Shown piece by piece: positions 1 through 11,586 of a stretch of DNA of 64,000 bases. Under the pieces are notes generated by a model, which was not told the DNA's origin, did no database searches, and worked only from the letters and a program-made list of their open reading frames with translations. Origin of the DNA: Lepas anatifera. Lineage: Eukaryota; Arthropoda; Thecostraca; Lepadidae. Within the stretch, counting starts at the first letter, position 1. Each line of letters starts with the position of its first letter. The stretch lies in assembly GCA_034440635.1 (NCBI GenBank), contig JAOTON010001478.1, forward strand, positions 1,612,001 through 1,676,000, given 5' to 3'. The translations under genes and the position numbers were made by a program.

Positions 1-260
1 CACGCTACCATATAAGGTATGGGCCATCCTTAATATTTGATGACCTTAGTTTACCAACATTTGGTCGGATCGAAAAAATCAAGCTATAAACAAAATAAGA
101 ATAAATGCTTAAAAAGGCACAACAAAATTTCCTTCGTGTGAATGTTAAAATACTATACAAAAGATATAAAAGATGGGCCCCAGTTACTAAGAGGACCCCC
201 GGTCTGGGGCCCCCGACGGTAGTCGGACCCCTCCTTGGCCGAATCCTGGCTACGCCACTG
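1..260 (+). mobile_element. Right end of the inner hAT-like element, nested
   Basis: The sequence ends GAATCCTGGCTACGCCACTG at 260 and is followed by TGTTCTGA (261-268). This matches the right end and right target duplication of the inner element at 20660-24655. Sharing the same insertion site means the inner element entered the outer one before the composite spread to two places. Confidence 0.82.
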
Positions 261-274
261 TGTTCTGAGACTCT

Positions 275-900
275 ATATCAGACACCCTGGGACACCCTAA
301 GCCTAGCTGGGGCCCTGAGCTAATCTGGGTATCCCTGTGCTTAACTGGGGCCCCTGATCTGGTATGGGAGCCCTGAACTCTTCTAAGGTCCCTGGGCTAA
401 GCTGGGGCCGTGAGCTTGAAGGGAGCCCCCTGAGCTGGTATGAGAGGGGACCCTATATCAGCCGATCTGGGCCCCTGAGCTGAGCTGGCCTGTGCTGAAC
501 AAGAGCCCTGAGCTGGTCTGGGGCCCCTGAACTGTTCTAGCGTCATTAAGCTAAGCTGGGATCCGTGAGTTGAACAAGCCCCTTGAGCTGTTTTGAGACC
601 CTACATAAGTTGACCTGGGGACCCCCGAGCTGAACCGGGCCCCTAAGCTAATCTGGCACCCTGTGCGAATCTGGGGGCTCCACTGTGATGAGCTTCTAGG
701 GGTCCTGTGCTTATGTAGGGTCCCTTGATAAGCTGGTCCCGAGGCTAATGCACTGGTCTGGGCCCTTGAGCTGACTGATCTAGGTTCCTGAGCCATGGTT
801 TGGACCTTGGGGCCCTCCGATATAATTTGGCGGCCCCTGGGCGGCATAGACATAGGAACCGGGGGTGAGGGGGATACTGCCCCCCTTTTGAGGTGGGCCC
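275..900. repeat. Degenerate GGGCCCCTGAGCT satellite
   Basis: Short units of about 20-26 bp built around GGGCCCCTGAGCTGA recur with many substitutions and indels. The open frame on the minus strand at 551-982 is a by-product of these units. The same array, with fewer units, is at 24660-25100, and a third relative is at 19985-20650. Confidence 0.7.
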
Positions 901-1133
901 CCGCAACGTATATGCAAATATCAGCAAGTACGCTGCCTACAAGCCCCTGGAGGAGGAGCGCTTCGTGAAAAAACCAAGGCACCTACTACCCGAGTGTTTC
1001 CAAATGAGTCCCGAGAACTGGTCCCAATCAAACTCCATCCCATATCAATCCCAACACAAAGCATGAATCGGATACGGACCCCGCATCAAATGCCGAGCAA
1101 CAGTCGTCCCTGAGCCATAGAAAGGCGTGACGT

Positions 1134-1292
1134 CCTTCCATGCCAGGGTTATATGGCGTCGCTAACTCTTTCCCTGTTGCGAGGGATTTCTTGGGAGTCA
1201 AATTGCTCCTTGCACAAGGAATCTGCCGTGCCTTAAACCCGGGTTGGTCGCGTGGAAAGCAAGGTTGCTAACCACTATATCACCACGCCCAC
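1134..1292 (-). mobile_element. tRNA-derived SINE (decayed)
   Basis: Read on the minus strand, a tRNA-like head with an A-box-like TAGTGGTTAG segment and a B-box-like GGGTTTAAGGC is followed by the body TCAACAGGGAAAGAGTTGGC and CGCCATATAACCCTGGCA. The same body occurs in the better preserved copy at 56914-57094. The insertion is shared with 25436-25592, so it is older than the duplication of the composite. Confidence 0.65.
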
Positions 1293-1943
1293 ACCTCCAC
1301 AGCATCACAAAGCTGGCCATCAAGTACCTACATTGCACTTGCAGTCATGCTGGGGCTCTGCATTTTAGGCATCGAAATATAGCTAGACGTATTTATTGTG
1401 ATCAGCCTTTACCTAAATAAATCTCTAATGATGGAAAGAAGGGATCCGTAACAGCCTAAATAAATGTTCCCATTTTTTTCATTAAATAAGCAAAATGTTG
1501 ATTAGGCATAGCGAAGTGAGGCTGTTTGGTATCAAAGCATTGTCTGTAGTTTTCTAAACAGTTTTTAATTTTGTAAATGTGATAAAAGGGCCTAAACATC
1601 TAAAAATATAAGAAACGCACTCGTAGTAAAAAATGATTGAAATCCTCCAAAAGAGCTTAAAAATGTATTTCGTATTTTAACAGGGTCTAGTTAAAAAAAT
1701 GTTTTTTTGCATTTTACTATGATTTATTAGATCATAATAGGTACAAATCAAAATCATAGGGCAAAATTTAATTCCTCAATTTTCCATACGTTGGCATCCT
1801 AGTGTGCATGCGTGCCTTATTGACACCTAACGATCTAACTAATTTTTTTATAATTATGGGCTCCCATGGACTGGGGCCCCCCTTGAGGTGGGCCCCCTCT
1901 AAGGTTGCCCCCCCCCACTTTTCAAACCGTTCCTACGCCCCTG

Positions 1944-3989
1944 GCTCATCCTTACTCTGCAGATATAGAAAGAATGCCTACGTTTCGCAGAGGTGCAGAA
2001 ACTTGCCAACTCGGCTACTGGAGTTTGTGACGCATTTACGAAAATCGAGGTGCATAACTGTGACAAAACAGCGATCGTGACTGTATGGTTCAAAATCAAA
2101 CCACATATTTTCGAAATACAGAATGAGGCGTGTAGCAATTATTTCAATTTAGCAACTCTGTTCTTCAATTGCACAGCGTACCATCAGTGATACAATATTG
2201 GTACTGTGTTCAGTTTCTACTAAAACGAGGGACCCCGCTGCAGAAAACCCGGAAACCGCTGTCACAGTTGCCAGATTTTAACATGCAGCCCAATGGTGCC
2301 GATTGTTAGTAGTTGCCAGAAAGTTGCCGCCTAGATGCCCGAAATGTGACAGTCAATGTTTTCGAGAAATATAGGACTCTGGCCATTTTTAAGGCATTAA
2401 AGATAACGCAGATACGTTATCAAGTACTTCTCTGTCCATTTTGTCATGGTAAATAATATTTAAAGTTTGAGTCTCTTCGATTTAGCGGTCCCTATTTCTT
2501 TGAATTTAGTATTAAGTACGCCTAAAAGCTACTAAGAAAAGTACTAAATGAGTGAAAGAAATAAACATAGCTGGGCAGCAATTCTACTTAAGGTACGCAA
2601 CAGCGGCAAGACAAGTTAAAAATGTTTATGTGATGAAGAGCCTGCCAAAAAATTTTAAACAGGTGGGAAGCCACTTATTTTGAGGGCATATTTATTAGGT
2701 GTATCTGAGATAAGTGCAGGCTAAAACTAGCTGGAATAGATAGTGCTGCCCATGGCTAATCTAAGATGAATGTAGGCTACTTTGAGACTGATGCACTTTC
2801 ACATAACAAACTTGGTTTTTCATTCCTTAGCTTGCTTGTGCCTTACCTTATTTGTGCCCTGGATCAAGAATGGTTAGGTAGATTTGGAGCTGGAGGAAGT
2901 TGGGAGAGCTGGCGCCAGCAACAGACTGGCAACAAAAGTGATTCAGGTGAGATTTCATGATCAAATTATCATGTCAATATTGTACAGATAGCAAATGTGT
3001 GCCAATGCAGTCCTCCACAAAGTGTTAAAACACACACTGGAGAGGGGCCTGGCACTAACGTGCACTGGAGGGGGCCTAGTAGAACCCTTCTCATCTGAGA
3101 AAAGCACAGAAAATCTCAGAAAGAAAGAGACTTCGAAAAACGCTGGTTGGGGGTGTGTTGCTTACTACCAGTGGTAGGTAGCAACACACAGGACCTGAAC
3201 TGCATGGAGTTAAAGCAGGATTTTGACTCCACTGGATCTTTCTTTGGTATGAGACTTCCAATACCCCTGTACCTCTTAGGCCAACAGACATAATTTTTCA
3301 TCTGTGCAGGGTAGTTGCCTCAGAGTTTTTACTGCAAGAAGGAACGACCAGGCAGGTGATAATCGGGTGTTGGGGGAAAATTTTAAGCATTTGATCTTTC
3401 TATAAAAATGCTACCTAAGGTCCACTTTACCAACACATTTTAGGTAGATCCAAATCCTATGTTGACATTGACATTTTTGTCCCTTTTGTTGATATATGAG
3501 ATAGAAGTTCAGTGGGGGGGGAAGAGCTGTGATCAGGGTTCCCAATTGTGTGCAGGTGTACGCTCCCATTCATGGATTAGTTCCCAATAATAATTATTTT
3601 CATGATAATTGCCACATTTAATCATGGGGAAATGTATCATAATTGGAAACACTCCTTCCAAAAATGGAAGCTTCTTCAAAAGGGAAATGCATGTCATTCA
3701 GGGAAACTGCAGTCAGAGTTGCCAATGATAGTTATGATCCCAATACTGGGAACAATGATCAATAATTGGAAATTTTCCTTCCAAAAACATAAACATGATC
3801 TAAAAATGAAAACACAGTTTACTACCTTTATGCGGTAATGGCTTGGTGCTTGAACCTTGTCTGTTGTAAAAAGTAAGGGACAGGTAGATGACATTCAGCA
3901 TATTGGAAATAGTATTCAAGTATACAATTATGATTTTCAGCTTTTTGTGACAGAGAAGGCATATGTCGCATTGAGTTTGTGACAGCCAG
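1944..3989. other. Unassigned intergenic stretch
   Basis: AT-rich sequence with only short overlapping open frames, none recognisable. A loose duplication of an AATTGGAAA...CCTTCCAAAAA motif is seen at about 3635-3670 and 3765-3800. I see no gene, RNA or terminal inverted repeat here. Confidence 0.4.
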
Positions 3990-4330
3990 CATACTTTCTG
4001 CACCTCTGACGTTTCGTCCCGCAACTATTGTCGCCACCTGCGCCGCCGCCCCGTGGACACAAGCGTCACAACAGAAGCGACCGCGTTCGGCCCTCCCCTT
4101 CTGCGACGACCGTGCCCGCGTGAAAGGGGGGAGAGAGACGCACAAATATGTGCAAACAGCGATTTAGAGCGGCGGCGATCTACAACAGAAACGAGGGTGA
4201 CCCGCTTTTCTCGCGACTGGACGACTGGCGGACGTGTGGAGGGCAGAGCCGTCCCAGCTTCATACTGGGTTTTCCGGTTTTTGCGGTGCACCGGTATGGA
4301 GAAGAAACTAATCAACCTTTCAGAATTCCG
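3990..4330. other. GC- and CpG-rich island in AT-rich surroundings
   Basis: This block is clearly richer in C, G and CpG than the flanks (for example CGCCACCTGCGCCGCCGCCC near 4030) and opens frames on both strands: 4053-4517 plus, and 4025-4360 and 3828-4145 minus. None has a motif I recognise. It could be a promoter-proximal island, an untranslated first exon, or the 5' region of an unidentified element. Confidence 0.3.
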
Positions 4331-4517
4331 GCTAAACTTGAAGTTCATCTCTAAAATCAATCAAGAAGAGAAATGTATTCGTACGAAAATAGCTGGTTCA
4401 CAAAATTTGTCACTTATAGCCATAGTACAATCTGGAATAAATTACACCCTTGGCCTAAGAAAGTTTAGAAGCGTGTACAAACATGTTTCCTTTAATCATC
4501 TTCTATTTGTACTATAA

Positions 4518-5785
4518 CGTCCGAACCTCACAACGTTAACAACATAAATCGGTACAATAAGAACGGAAGCACTATCCAGCGTTGCCGCGTAGAACTGGTT
4601 CTAGTAACAGGCGCCATCTTGTCACCCGCTCAAATCCGTATAAATCATACTGATTAGCTGCTAATTTCTATTGCCCCTTTTTGTCTGAACTACCGATTTA
4701 ATTCTAGCATGAAATATCCAGGTACGGTTTGCAAATACTAATTTAAACAATGTGATAATTCCACTAGACCCTGTTCCCAAACAAGAATTATGGGAATGCA
4801 CTGACGTTCGATAAGTATATAATGATGATTACTCTAAAAGTCGCCCGATAAAACTTAAGCTGAGTGGATTTTAACAGACACCTGTCGCAGCCAATTTCCA
4901 GCCGCAAACATAGTCTGAATTGCATGATTAGCCTGCGTTTTGGCGCCCATGCAAAAAAAAACATTCATAAGGAGAAACGAACGTACCCAATGTGTAGTGT
5001 GATGTTCAGCTAACCAAAGCATCGAAGGATTCCTCTGTGTACATGTCGGCTAAATTTACTTTACATACGAATATGCTGGCCACGAACAAAAAAAAAAACA
5101 TGGCGTCGAAAATTCCGTCCCCAGCTAGGAACCTTTTTAAATTCCGACAGATTTACTAGAACAGATGGCAAGTAGTTAACTGCTATTCTGTGGAAGAACC
5201 ATAGAGCTCTGTCCAGGCATTCTATAAATTTATATACAACAAATTACCATCCGTTAGACCATATTCCGCTCAGCTCGTTATATTTCATTTCGTCCTTTGT
5301 CCCAAACTTTCAGCGGTATCTGCGAATCAGTAGACAATCTGGACAGATTTTCCATACCCTATATTTGTACACTTTTCTTGGGCAAGTCACACATGCTAGC
5401 GGAATCATTTAGTACAATAGCAAAGGGGAAAATTTTAGTCGAGTTATCGTTATTTTGGCGCCACTGTCCCTTCGTTCTCAGGCAACTCCATAATTTGCCA
5501 CATTCCTAATTAATCTTGCCGGCTTACAGATGCCTGCCGCGGCATACACTCACATAATGTCCTCCCCTGCCCTGATTTTCCTGATGTTAACAATTTAAAC
5601 AATACATGTCCTTTGGCTCGGTGGGAGAGAGGAATAAATTTTGAATTTTGAAGAAACGGCTCATCGTTTCTTGTACTCACATGGCTGCTGTGTCAGCGCT
5701 GGCGCGTCCTCCCAGCCTTCCCTCCGGCGTATCCCCCCTGGAGTCAAGCCTCCTTCCTCTACGGCCTCCACACCACGAGGCTTTA
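4518..5785. other. Unassigned AT-rich stretch
   Basis: No recognisable coding sequence. Short frames such as 5297-5509 have no motif or homology I can see. Confidence 0.35.
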
Positions 5786-6094
5786 GCCCTGTTCCACCTG
5801 TCAGCACAGTTTTGTCAGCACCAATCAGCGGGCCGCGTTGCGCCTACGTCACAGGATTGTAGCCTCTCCCCGGGAACTAGTTCTAGAGGTTTTACGGGCT
5901 GATGGCCTGCTGTTTGTGCTGATGAAAAACCGTAAGTGCACGAAGTGCAGCCTAATATTTTTTAATGGTTTAAAGGTTTAAGTTCCCTTTGCTTAGAACA
6001 AACAAGAGGCGATTATGGCGCTGATGTTACTTTTCTGGAGGAGAGTTTAGAGGTCCTGCTGACAAAACTGTGCTGACAGCTGGAACAGGGCTTT
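5786..6094. repeat. Short inverted repeat around a 240-bp loop
   Basis: The segment CCTGTTCCACCTGTCAGCAC followed by AGTTTTGTCAGCA on the left (about 5789-5822) recurs in inverted orientation at about 6054-6090, with one mismatch over roughly 32 bp. It may be the inverted ends of a small DNA element, but no target duplication is clear. Confidence 0.45.
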
Positions 6095-7244
6095 TGTCTC
6101 TCCTCTCTCTCCCCTCTGGGATCCAGACACCTCTCTACTGAGCCCTCATTGGCTCTCCTCCCCGCGTCTGCTGTCCCCGAGCTGGGGTGCGGGTCTCTGC
6201 TCTGGTCGCCACTCTCTTATGACCCATTTACCGCCGCCTTCAGTGGCCAGAACCATGTGAACCATGGCATCCCAAAGGCTCCAACCCACGGGTGGAGGCC
6301 AAAAAGTCGGTTGTTCCAGGGGTGCTATCTTAGCTGAGGCCTGAGACTCAGCGCTGCAATAGCATCATGTGAGCACCCGAAAAAGGGGACCGAGTACGGT
6401 ACCTCGGCTGGAACTGGGAACAAGGGGGAACCAATTTGTCACCTCCAGCGTGCGGCATATCCGCAGCGCTGAGCCTGAAGGGGGGGGGTGCTGTTTACCT
6501 CCCACACCGAGCCAATGGCACAGATCGCGTCTACGCAGCTAAAGATAACCCGGGAATGCATCGGCGCAACACATTAACATCAGCTTATATATACACAAAA
6601 AGAGTGAGCGAGGCAAAAAATGCACTACAAAGAAAAAAATGTCGCTACATACTCAAAAAATTAATCAGGTTCCTATCACTGGCCTTGTCTTAAACATTTG
6701 AAGTGGTGGAACGCACCACAAAATACATTTCAAATCTAACTTCTTATCTTCAATATTTAATATTACTTCTTTACTTCAACCACTCCAACAACATGCATCC
6801 TCGTCGCTGATTGTTGTCAGTGAGTGGTCGTCGTCTGAGAATAGTATGTGCGCCATTACTATCTTTGAAGAACAATTTCAACTGAGTATAGGTTCAAGCT
6901 TAACTAGCCTCAAGGCAAAAAGTGTAAACATCACGTGATAATTCATAAAGCCATGCAATATTTGTATACCTACATGTTATATTGCTTCTTTTATCCTAAA
7001 TGCGCCGTCTGCCGCCGCTCTTTTCATTTTGCTTATTAAAATCAGATACTGCTATTAGCATAGAAAAATTGTACCTCTGATTTGACAGAAATGTTGAGAC
7101 GCCTTTATCGCAAGAATCAGAGGAATTATTTCATGCTACTGATTTTGTCTGATCAGAGACCCTCGCCTGGCGTCCGTGTTTTATTTAGAAAGCTTACATT
7201 ATAAATTTTCTATGAAATCTGGCTTCAATTTTGAAGAGCGATTG
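6095..7244. other. Unassigned stretch left of the hAT-like element
   Basis: Contains GC-richer sequence at 6100-6500 and AT-rich sequence after that. Small frames at 6149-6337 and 6436-6693 are not recognisable. I see no repeat structure. Confidence 0.3.
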
Positions 7245-7269
7245 GTATGTACCAGGGGCGGATCCAGGA

Positions 7270-9850
7270 GGGGGGCCGCGGGGGCCGCGGCCCCCCTCGC
7301 CGGTAAGGCGCCCCCTCGGCACTAAGGCGCCCCCGGGGGCCGCCTCCATTTGCTCCACATTTGGATGCCAAACGGAAATACTGGCGCCCCCTGGTAACTC
7401 CGCTGCATGCAAATACCACATTTTGACAACCTGCCCTGCATCACTGGCGCCCCCATGGTGCATCATTGGTGCCCTTATTTCACTCCACCGACGCCCCCAA
7501 GCCTCTTCCACCTCTTGAAATCCCACTATATATTACCGGCGCCCCACTCTTCCCTACGGACGCCCCTATCTTCTAGAATTCCGCTCCATATCACTGGCAC
7601 CTCCATGGTGCAGCATTGCTATCTCGTTTTTGCTCCAGCGGCGCCCCCACGCGTCACTGTAGGCGCCCCATCTTTTGGAACCCCGAATGTACCACCGGCG
7701 CCCCCATTGGGCATCATTGGTGCCTTCCTTTCACTCCACCGGCGCTCCCAAGCCTCATCGTGGGCTCTCCCACTTCTTGGCATCCCGCTATAAACTATTG
7801 GCGCCCCAATCCTCACCACGGGCGCCCCAACCTTCGGAAAATCTGGTCTTTACCACTGGCGCCTCCATGGTGCAGCATTGATGTATCGTTTTTGCTCCAA
7901 CGGCGCCCCCACGCGTCACTGTGGGCGCCCCACCTTTTGGAACCCTCATGTACCACCGGCGCCCCCATTGGGCATCATTGGTGTCTTCTGTGTACTTCAC
8001 TGGCGCCTCACGCTTCACCGTGGGCGCCTCTGCTTTTAGAGCCGCTCTTTACCATTGGCGCCCCCGTGGTACATCATTGGTGTTTTTTTGCCCAAATGGC
8101 ACCCCCATGCCTCACTGAGGGAGTCTTCACCCCTTACCAGCCCGTTTTATACCAGTGGAGCCCCCACTCTCTCTCCCCACTCCCCACTACGGGCGCCCCC
8201 ACTTTCTAACAATCCGCTCTATACCAGTGGCGCCTCAATGGTGCAGCATTGATGTCTCGTTTTTGCTCCAACGGCGCCCCCATGCATCATTGTGGGCGCC
8301 CCATCTTTTGGAACCCAGCATGCACCACCGGCGCCATTGGGCATCAATGGTGCCTTCGTTTCACTCCAACGGCGCCCCCAAGCCTCTTCCACCTCTTGAC
8401 ATTCCGCTATATACTACCGGCGCCCTTCTCTTCACTACGGGCGCCCCCATCTTCTAAAAATCCGTTCTATATCACTGGCGCCTCCATGGTGCAGCATTGA
8501 TGTCTTCTGTGCACTCCACCGGCGCCCCCACGCTTCACCATGGGCGCCTCTGTTTTTTAGAGCCGCTCTTTACCATTGACGCTCCCGTGGTACATCATTG
8601 GTGCCTTTTTGCTCAAATGGCGCCCCCATGCCTCTTTGAGGGGGCCTTCACCCTTTACCAGCCCGTTTTATACCAGTGAGCCCCCACTCTGTCTCCCCGC
8701 TACGTACTACTGGATCCCCACTCCCCACTACGGGCCCCCCACCTTCTAACAATCCGCTCTATACCGCTGGCGCCTCCATGGTGCAGCATTGATCTCCAAC
8801 GCCGCCCCCACGCGTCACTGTAATCGCCCCATCTTTTGAAACCCCGCATATACCACCGGCGCCCCTATGGTGCATCATTGGTGCCTTCGTTTCACTCCAC
8901 CGGCGCCCCCAAGCCTCATCGTGGGCTCTCCCACTTCTTGGCATCCCGCTATAAACTATTGGCGCCCCAATCCTCACCACGGGCGCCACCACCTTCGGAA
9001 AATCTGCTCTATAACACTGCCGCCTCCATGGTGCAGCATTGATGTCTCGTTTTTGCTCCAACGGCGCCCCCACGCGTCACTGTGGGAGCCCTACATTTTT
9101 AGACCCTCATGTACCACCGGCGCCCCCATTGGGCATCATTGGTGTCTTCTGTGTACTTCACCGGCGCCCCACGCTTCACCGTGGGCGCCTTTGCTTTTTA
9201 GAGCCGATCTTCACCATTGGCGCCCCCGTGGTACATCATTGGTGCCTTTTTGCTCAAATGGCGCCCCCAGGCCTCACGGAGGGGATCTTCACCTTTTACC
9301 AGCCCGTTTTATATCAGTGGGCCCCCACTCTCTCTCCCCGCTATGTACTACTGGATCCCCACTCCCACTACGGGCGCCCCCACCTTCTAACAATCTGCTC
9401 TATGCCACTGGCGCCCCCATGGTGCATCATTGGTGCTTTCGTTTCACTCCACCGGCGTCCCCAAGCCTCATCGTGGGCTCTCCCACTTCTTGGCATCCAG
9501 CTATAAGCTATTGGCGCCCCAATCCTCACTACGGGCGCCCGCACCTTCGGAAAATCCGCTCTATACCACTGGCGCCTCCATGGTGCAGCATTGATGTCTC
9601 GTTTTTACTTCAACGGCGCCGCCACGCGTCACTGTGGGCGCCCCATGTGCTGAAACCCTGCATGTACCACCGGCATCCCCATTGGGCACCATTGGTGTCT
9701 TCTGTGCACTCCACCGGCGCGGCGCCCCCACGCTTCACTGTGGGCACCCCCTGCTTTTTGGACCCGCTCTTTACCTCTGGCGCCCCCATGGTGCATAATT
9801 GGTGCTGCAGGCGCCCCTGGCCTGCACCACCGGTATCCATAACTCCAGTC
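7270..9850. repeat. 100-bp GGCGCC satellite with higher-order organisation
   Basis: GGCGCC-headed segments recur; for instance GGCGCCTCCATGGTGCAGC at 7858 and GGCGCCCCCATTGGGCATC at 7958 are 100 bp apart. Each unit contains two or three GGCGCC blocks separated by CATCATTGGTGCC-type and TTTTGGAACCC-type stretches. Longer variants recur about 1.16 kb and 0.55 kb apart (CTATAAACTATTGGCGCCCC near 7788 and 8950; CTATAAGCTATTGG near 9500), which indicates higher-order units. Because 100 is not a multiple of three, the array is read in shifting frames. The long frames here (8867-9868 and 7616-8209 among them) are by-products rather than genes. Confidence 0.85.
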
Positions 9851-9926
9851 TCGGTATCGCCTCGGTGAAGTATCAGCGTCACCCCGATGCACTATCACCA
9901 TTACCATCCCTCGCCCGAAAGCCCAA

Positions 9927-10020
9927 ATAACTAACTGACTAACTTACCACACTTCCCCCGACTATAGATACCACCGGCCTTTTGGCACTCCCATGCTGCA
10001 ACAGTTAGTTAGTTAGTTAA
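9927..10020. repeat. TTAG-repeat hairpin at the end of the satellite
   Basis: AACTAACTGACTAACTT at about 9929-9945 faces GTTAGTTAGTTAGTTAA at 10004-10020, giving an imperfect hairpin with a loop of about 60 nt. No function can be assigned. Confidence 0.45.
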
Positions 10021-11400
10021 GGGCTTTTTATAAGGCGTTCTGTGCAAAGCACCTTTGCCCGCCTCTAAAGTGTGGGGGAGAATTTTCCGGGAGGGTGTTT
10101 ACTTTAATGTCGCAGAACAAAGGGGCGAATCGTATTTCAAGGAATGGGTCGCGAAGTGTAGCAACACTTGCGAGGGAAGGGGATTGCTACGGCAGAGATG
10201 CCGAGCCAGGGGCACAGGTAGGATTTAAAAGGATACAGGAAGAGGCTTGCCAGCGTAAAGATTAGTTTTTTTTAATTTTGTTCCTTGTTATCGAATGACC
10301 GTTTTGCTTACGTTACTCTAGTTCCTCCATTGAAAAATAATAATTTTGAGTTATTAGAAACACCCGCAAGCACCATGACGTGATGCCGCGGGTCTTTATC
10401 CTGCAACCAGGAGGTGAGGTTACAGCACCCTCTGTGGCTGGGTAGCCGCCGCCATGCTGTATCACCGCTGGACGCATTTACATACCAAAGCACTCCCGCA
10501 TATATCATGCCCCCGGGTCACTAATAGGCGTCACACTTCAACGTGGACAACCCTCATCGATTTTATATAACTATTATTTATTTAACATTTATTTTATATA
10601 ACTATAACTATGTTATAGTAGATCTCTATGGTCCAGACAGTAATGCAAAATTCCCACGTCATCTGTGTAAGAAAAACATTCAGAGCTCGGCAGGAGGCAC
10701 CTGCATAATTTTGGTTGCGTCCTCTCCCACATGTTTGTAAACAGCAAAAAGTTTCGCCTTGTGTAGAATATTATGGATTTATCACTATCCACTCTGCGCA
10801 GACAGGGTAAACTGCAACGACTGGTTCGCAAAATCTCCAAAGGCCGTCTCTGCGTAAATTCCGCTTCAAAACGTAATTCAGGTAGAAGTTGCCCTCTTTA
10901 ATTGTTGCTTATTTAACTGGAGGCAGTTTGAGAAATCCTTCCTTTTCTTGGCAACGTGTTTTTTAATCGGCACTTTTTCAAATGGCATCACAAATACGCA
11001 AAATTAGCATCACAAAGATCCATGATACCAAAGGTTGACCCCCAAATGGTAGTCTGACCGTACCCGGAGACTTCGCTTCCCCCTTATCGAAATCCTGGAT
11101 CGTCCATGTACCCAGCCCTCTCGGTTGTTGATCAGTGATAGATAAGCTCGGTCAGTGTTGGTCAGGTGCAATCTCTAACATCATCACCTTGGATAGGCTG
11201 AGTTTGCGGCCGGTTTGATAGAGCTGGAAAATGCCTTGGTGATCGGGGAAGGAGAGTTGATTGGGTGATGAAACTATAGTAGGGAGGAACAGAAATGTAG
11301 TAAAGGGGTGGGGCGGCTAGCACAGTCGCATGAGAGGCACCCGAAGAGAAAAGATCGCGCGAAGGGGCAGCCGGGCTACGCCAATCTATGACCAACCGTA
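10021..11400. other. Unassigned interior of the hAT-like element
   Basis: Mixed-composition sequence with no frame longer than about 80 codons and no recognisable motif. An AT-rich stretch of TATTTATTTAACATTT type lies at 10555-10620. This is where a transposase would be expected in an autonomous copy, and none is visible. Confidence 0.35.
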
Positions 11401-11410
11401 AACCTCGGGG

Positions 11411-11576
11411 AATAATAATAATTGTTGGGGTTTAACGACGCACCAACTGCCAGGGTCATACGGCGTCACCAACTCTGACCCTGTTGGAAGGGATTTTGGG
11501 GATCAGATCGACTTATTCAGAGGCTCCGCCGGGACTTGAACCCGGGACCGGTGGCTTAGAAGACAAGGGTGCTATC
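11411..11576 (-). mobile_element. tRNA-derived SINE with 10-bp target duplication
   Basis: The insert is flanked by AACCTCGGGG at 11401-11410 and again at 11577-11586. On the minus strand it has the B-box-like GGTTCAAGTCC, then the family body CCCTTCCAACAGGG and ATGACCCTGGCAGTTGGTGC, and ends in CCCCAACAATTATTATT. The A box is weak, so the head is probably truncated at its 5' end. It sits inside the 7253-14536 element and is younger than it. Confidence 0.8.
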
Positions 11577-11586
11577 AACCTCGGGG

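Larger units (their letters stand above)
1..1943 (+). mobile_element. Right-hand part of composite hAT-like element (copy 1)
   Basis: This segment aligns along its length with 24384-26465 and ends in the same terminus, ACCGTTCCTACGCCCCTG at 1926-1943, which is the inverse of the CATAGGCGTAGGAACCGG start at 19911. The left end lies outside the window. The flank after 1943 (GCTCATCC) differs from the flank of the second copy, so the two are separate insertions of the same composite. Copy 1 carries roughly 165 bp of extra satellite units around 380-540 and lacks the 220-bp insertion found at 25886-26108. No transposase is visible. Confidence 0.8.

Noticed and set aside
4053..4517. 154-codon plus-strand frame as a gene
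   Set aside because: Equally long frames run on the opposite strand, composition changes in the middle of the frame, and no motif is recognisable.
8867..9868. 333-codon open frame in the GGCGCC array
   Set aside because: It follows the 100-bp satellite, whose unit is not a multiple of three. The protein is a shuffled repeat (PPWCSIDVSFLLQRRPHASL type) with shadows in other frames.
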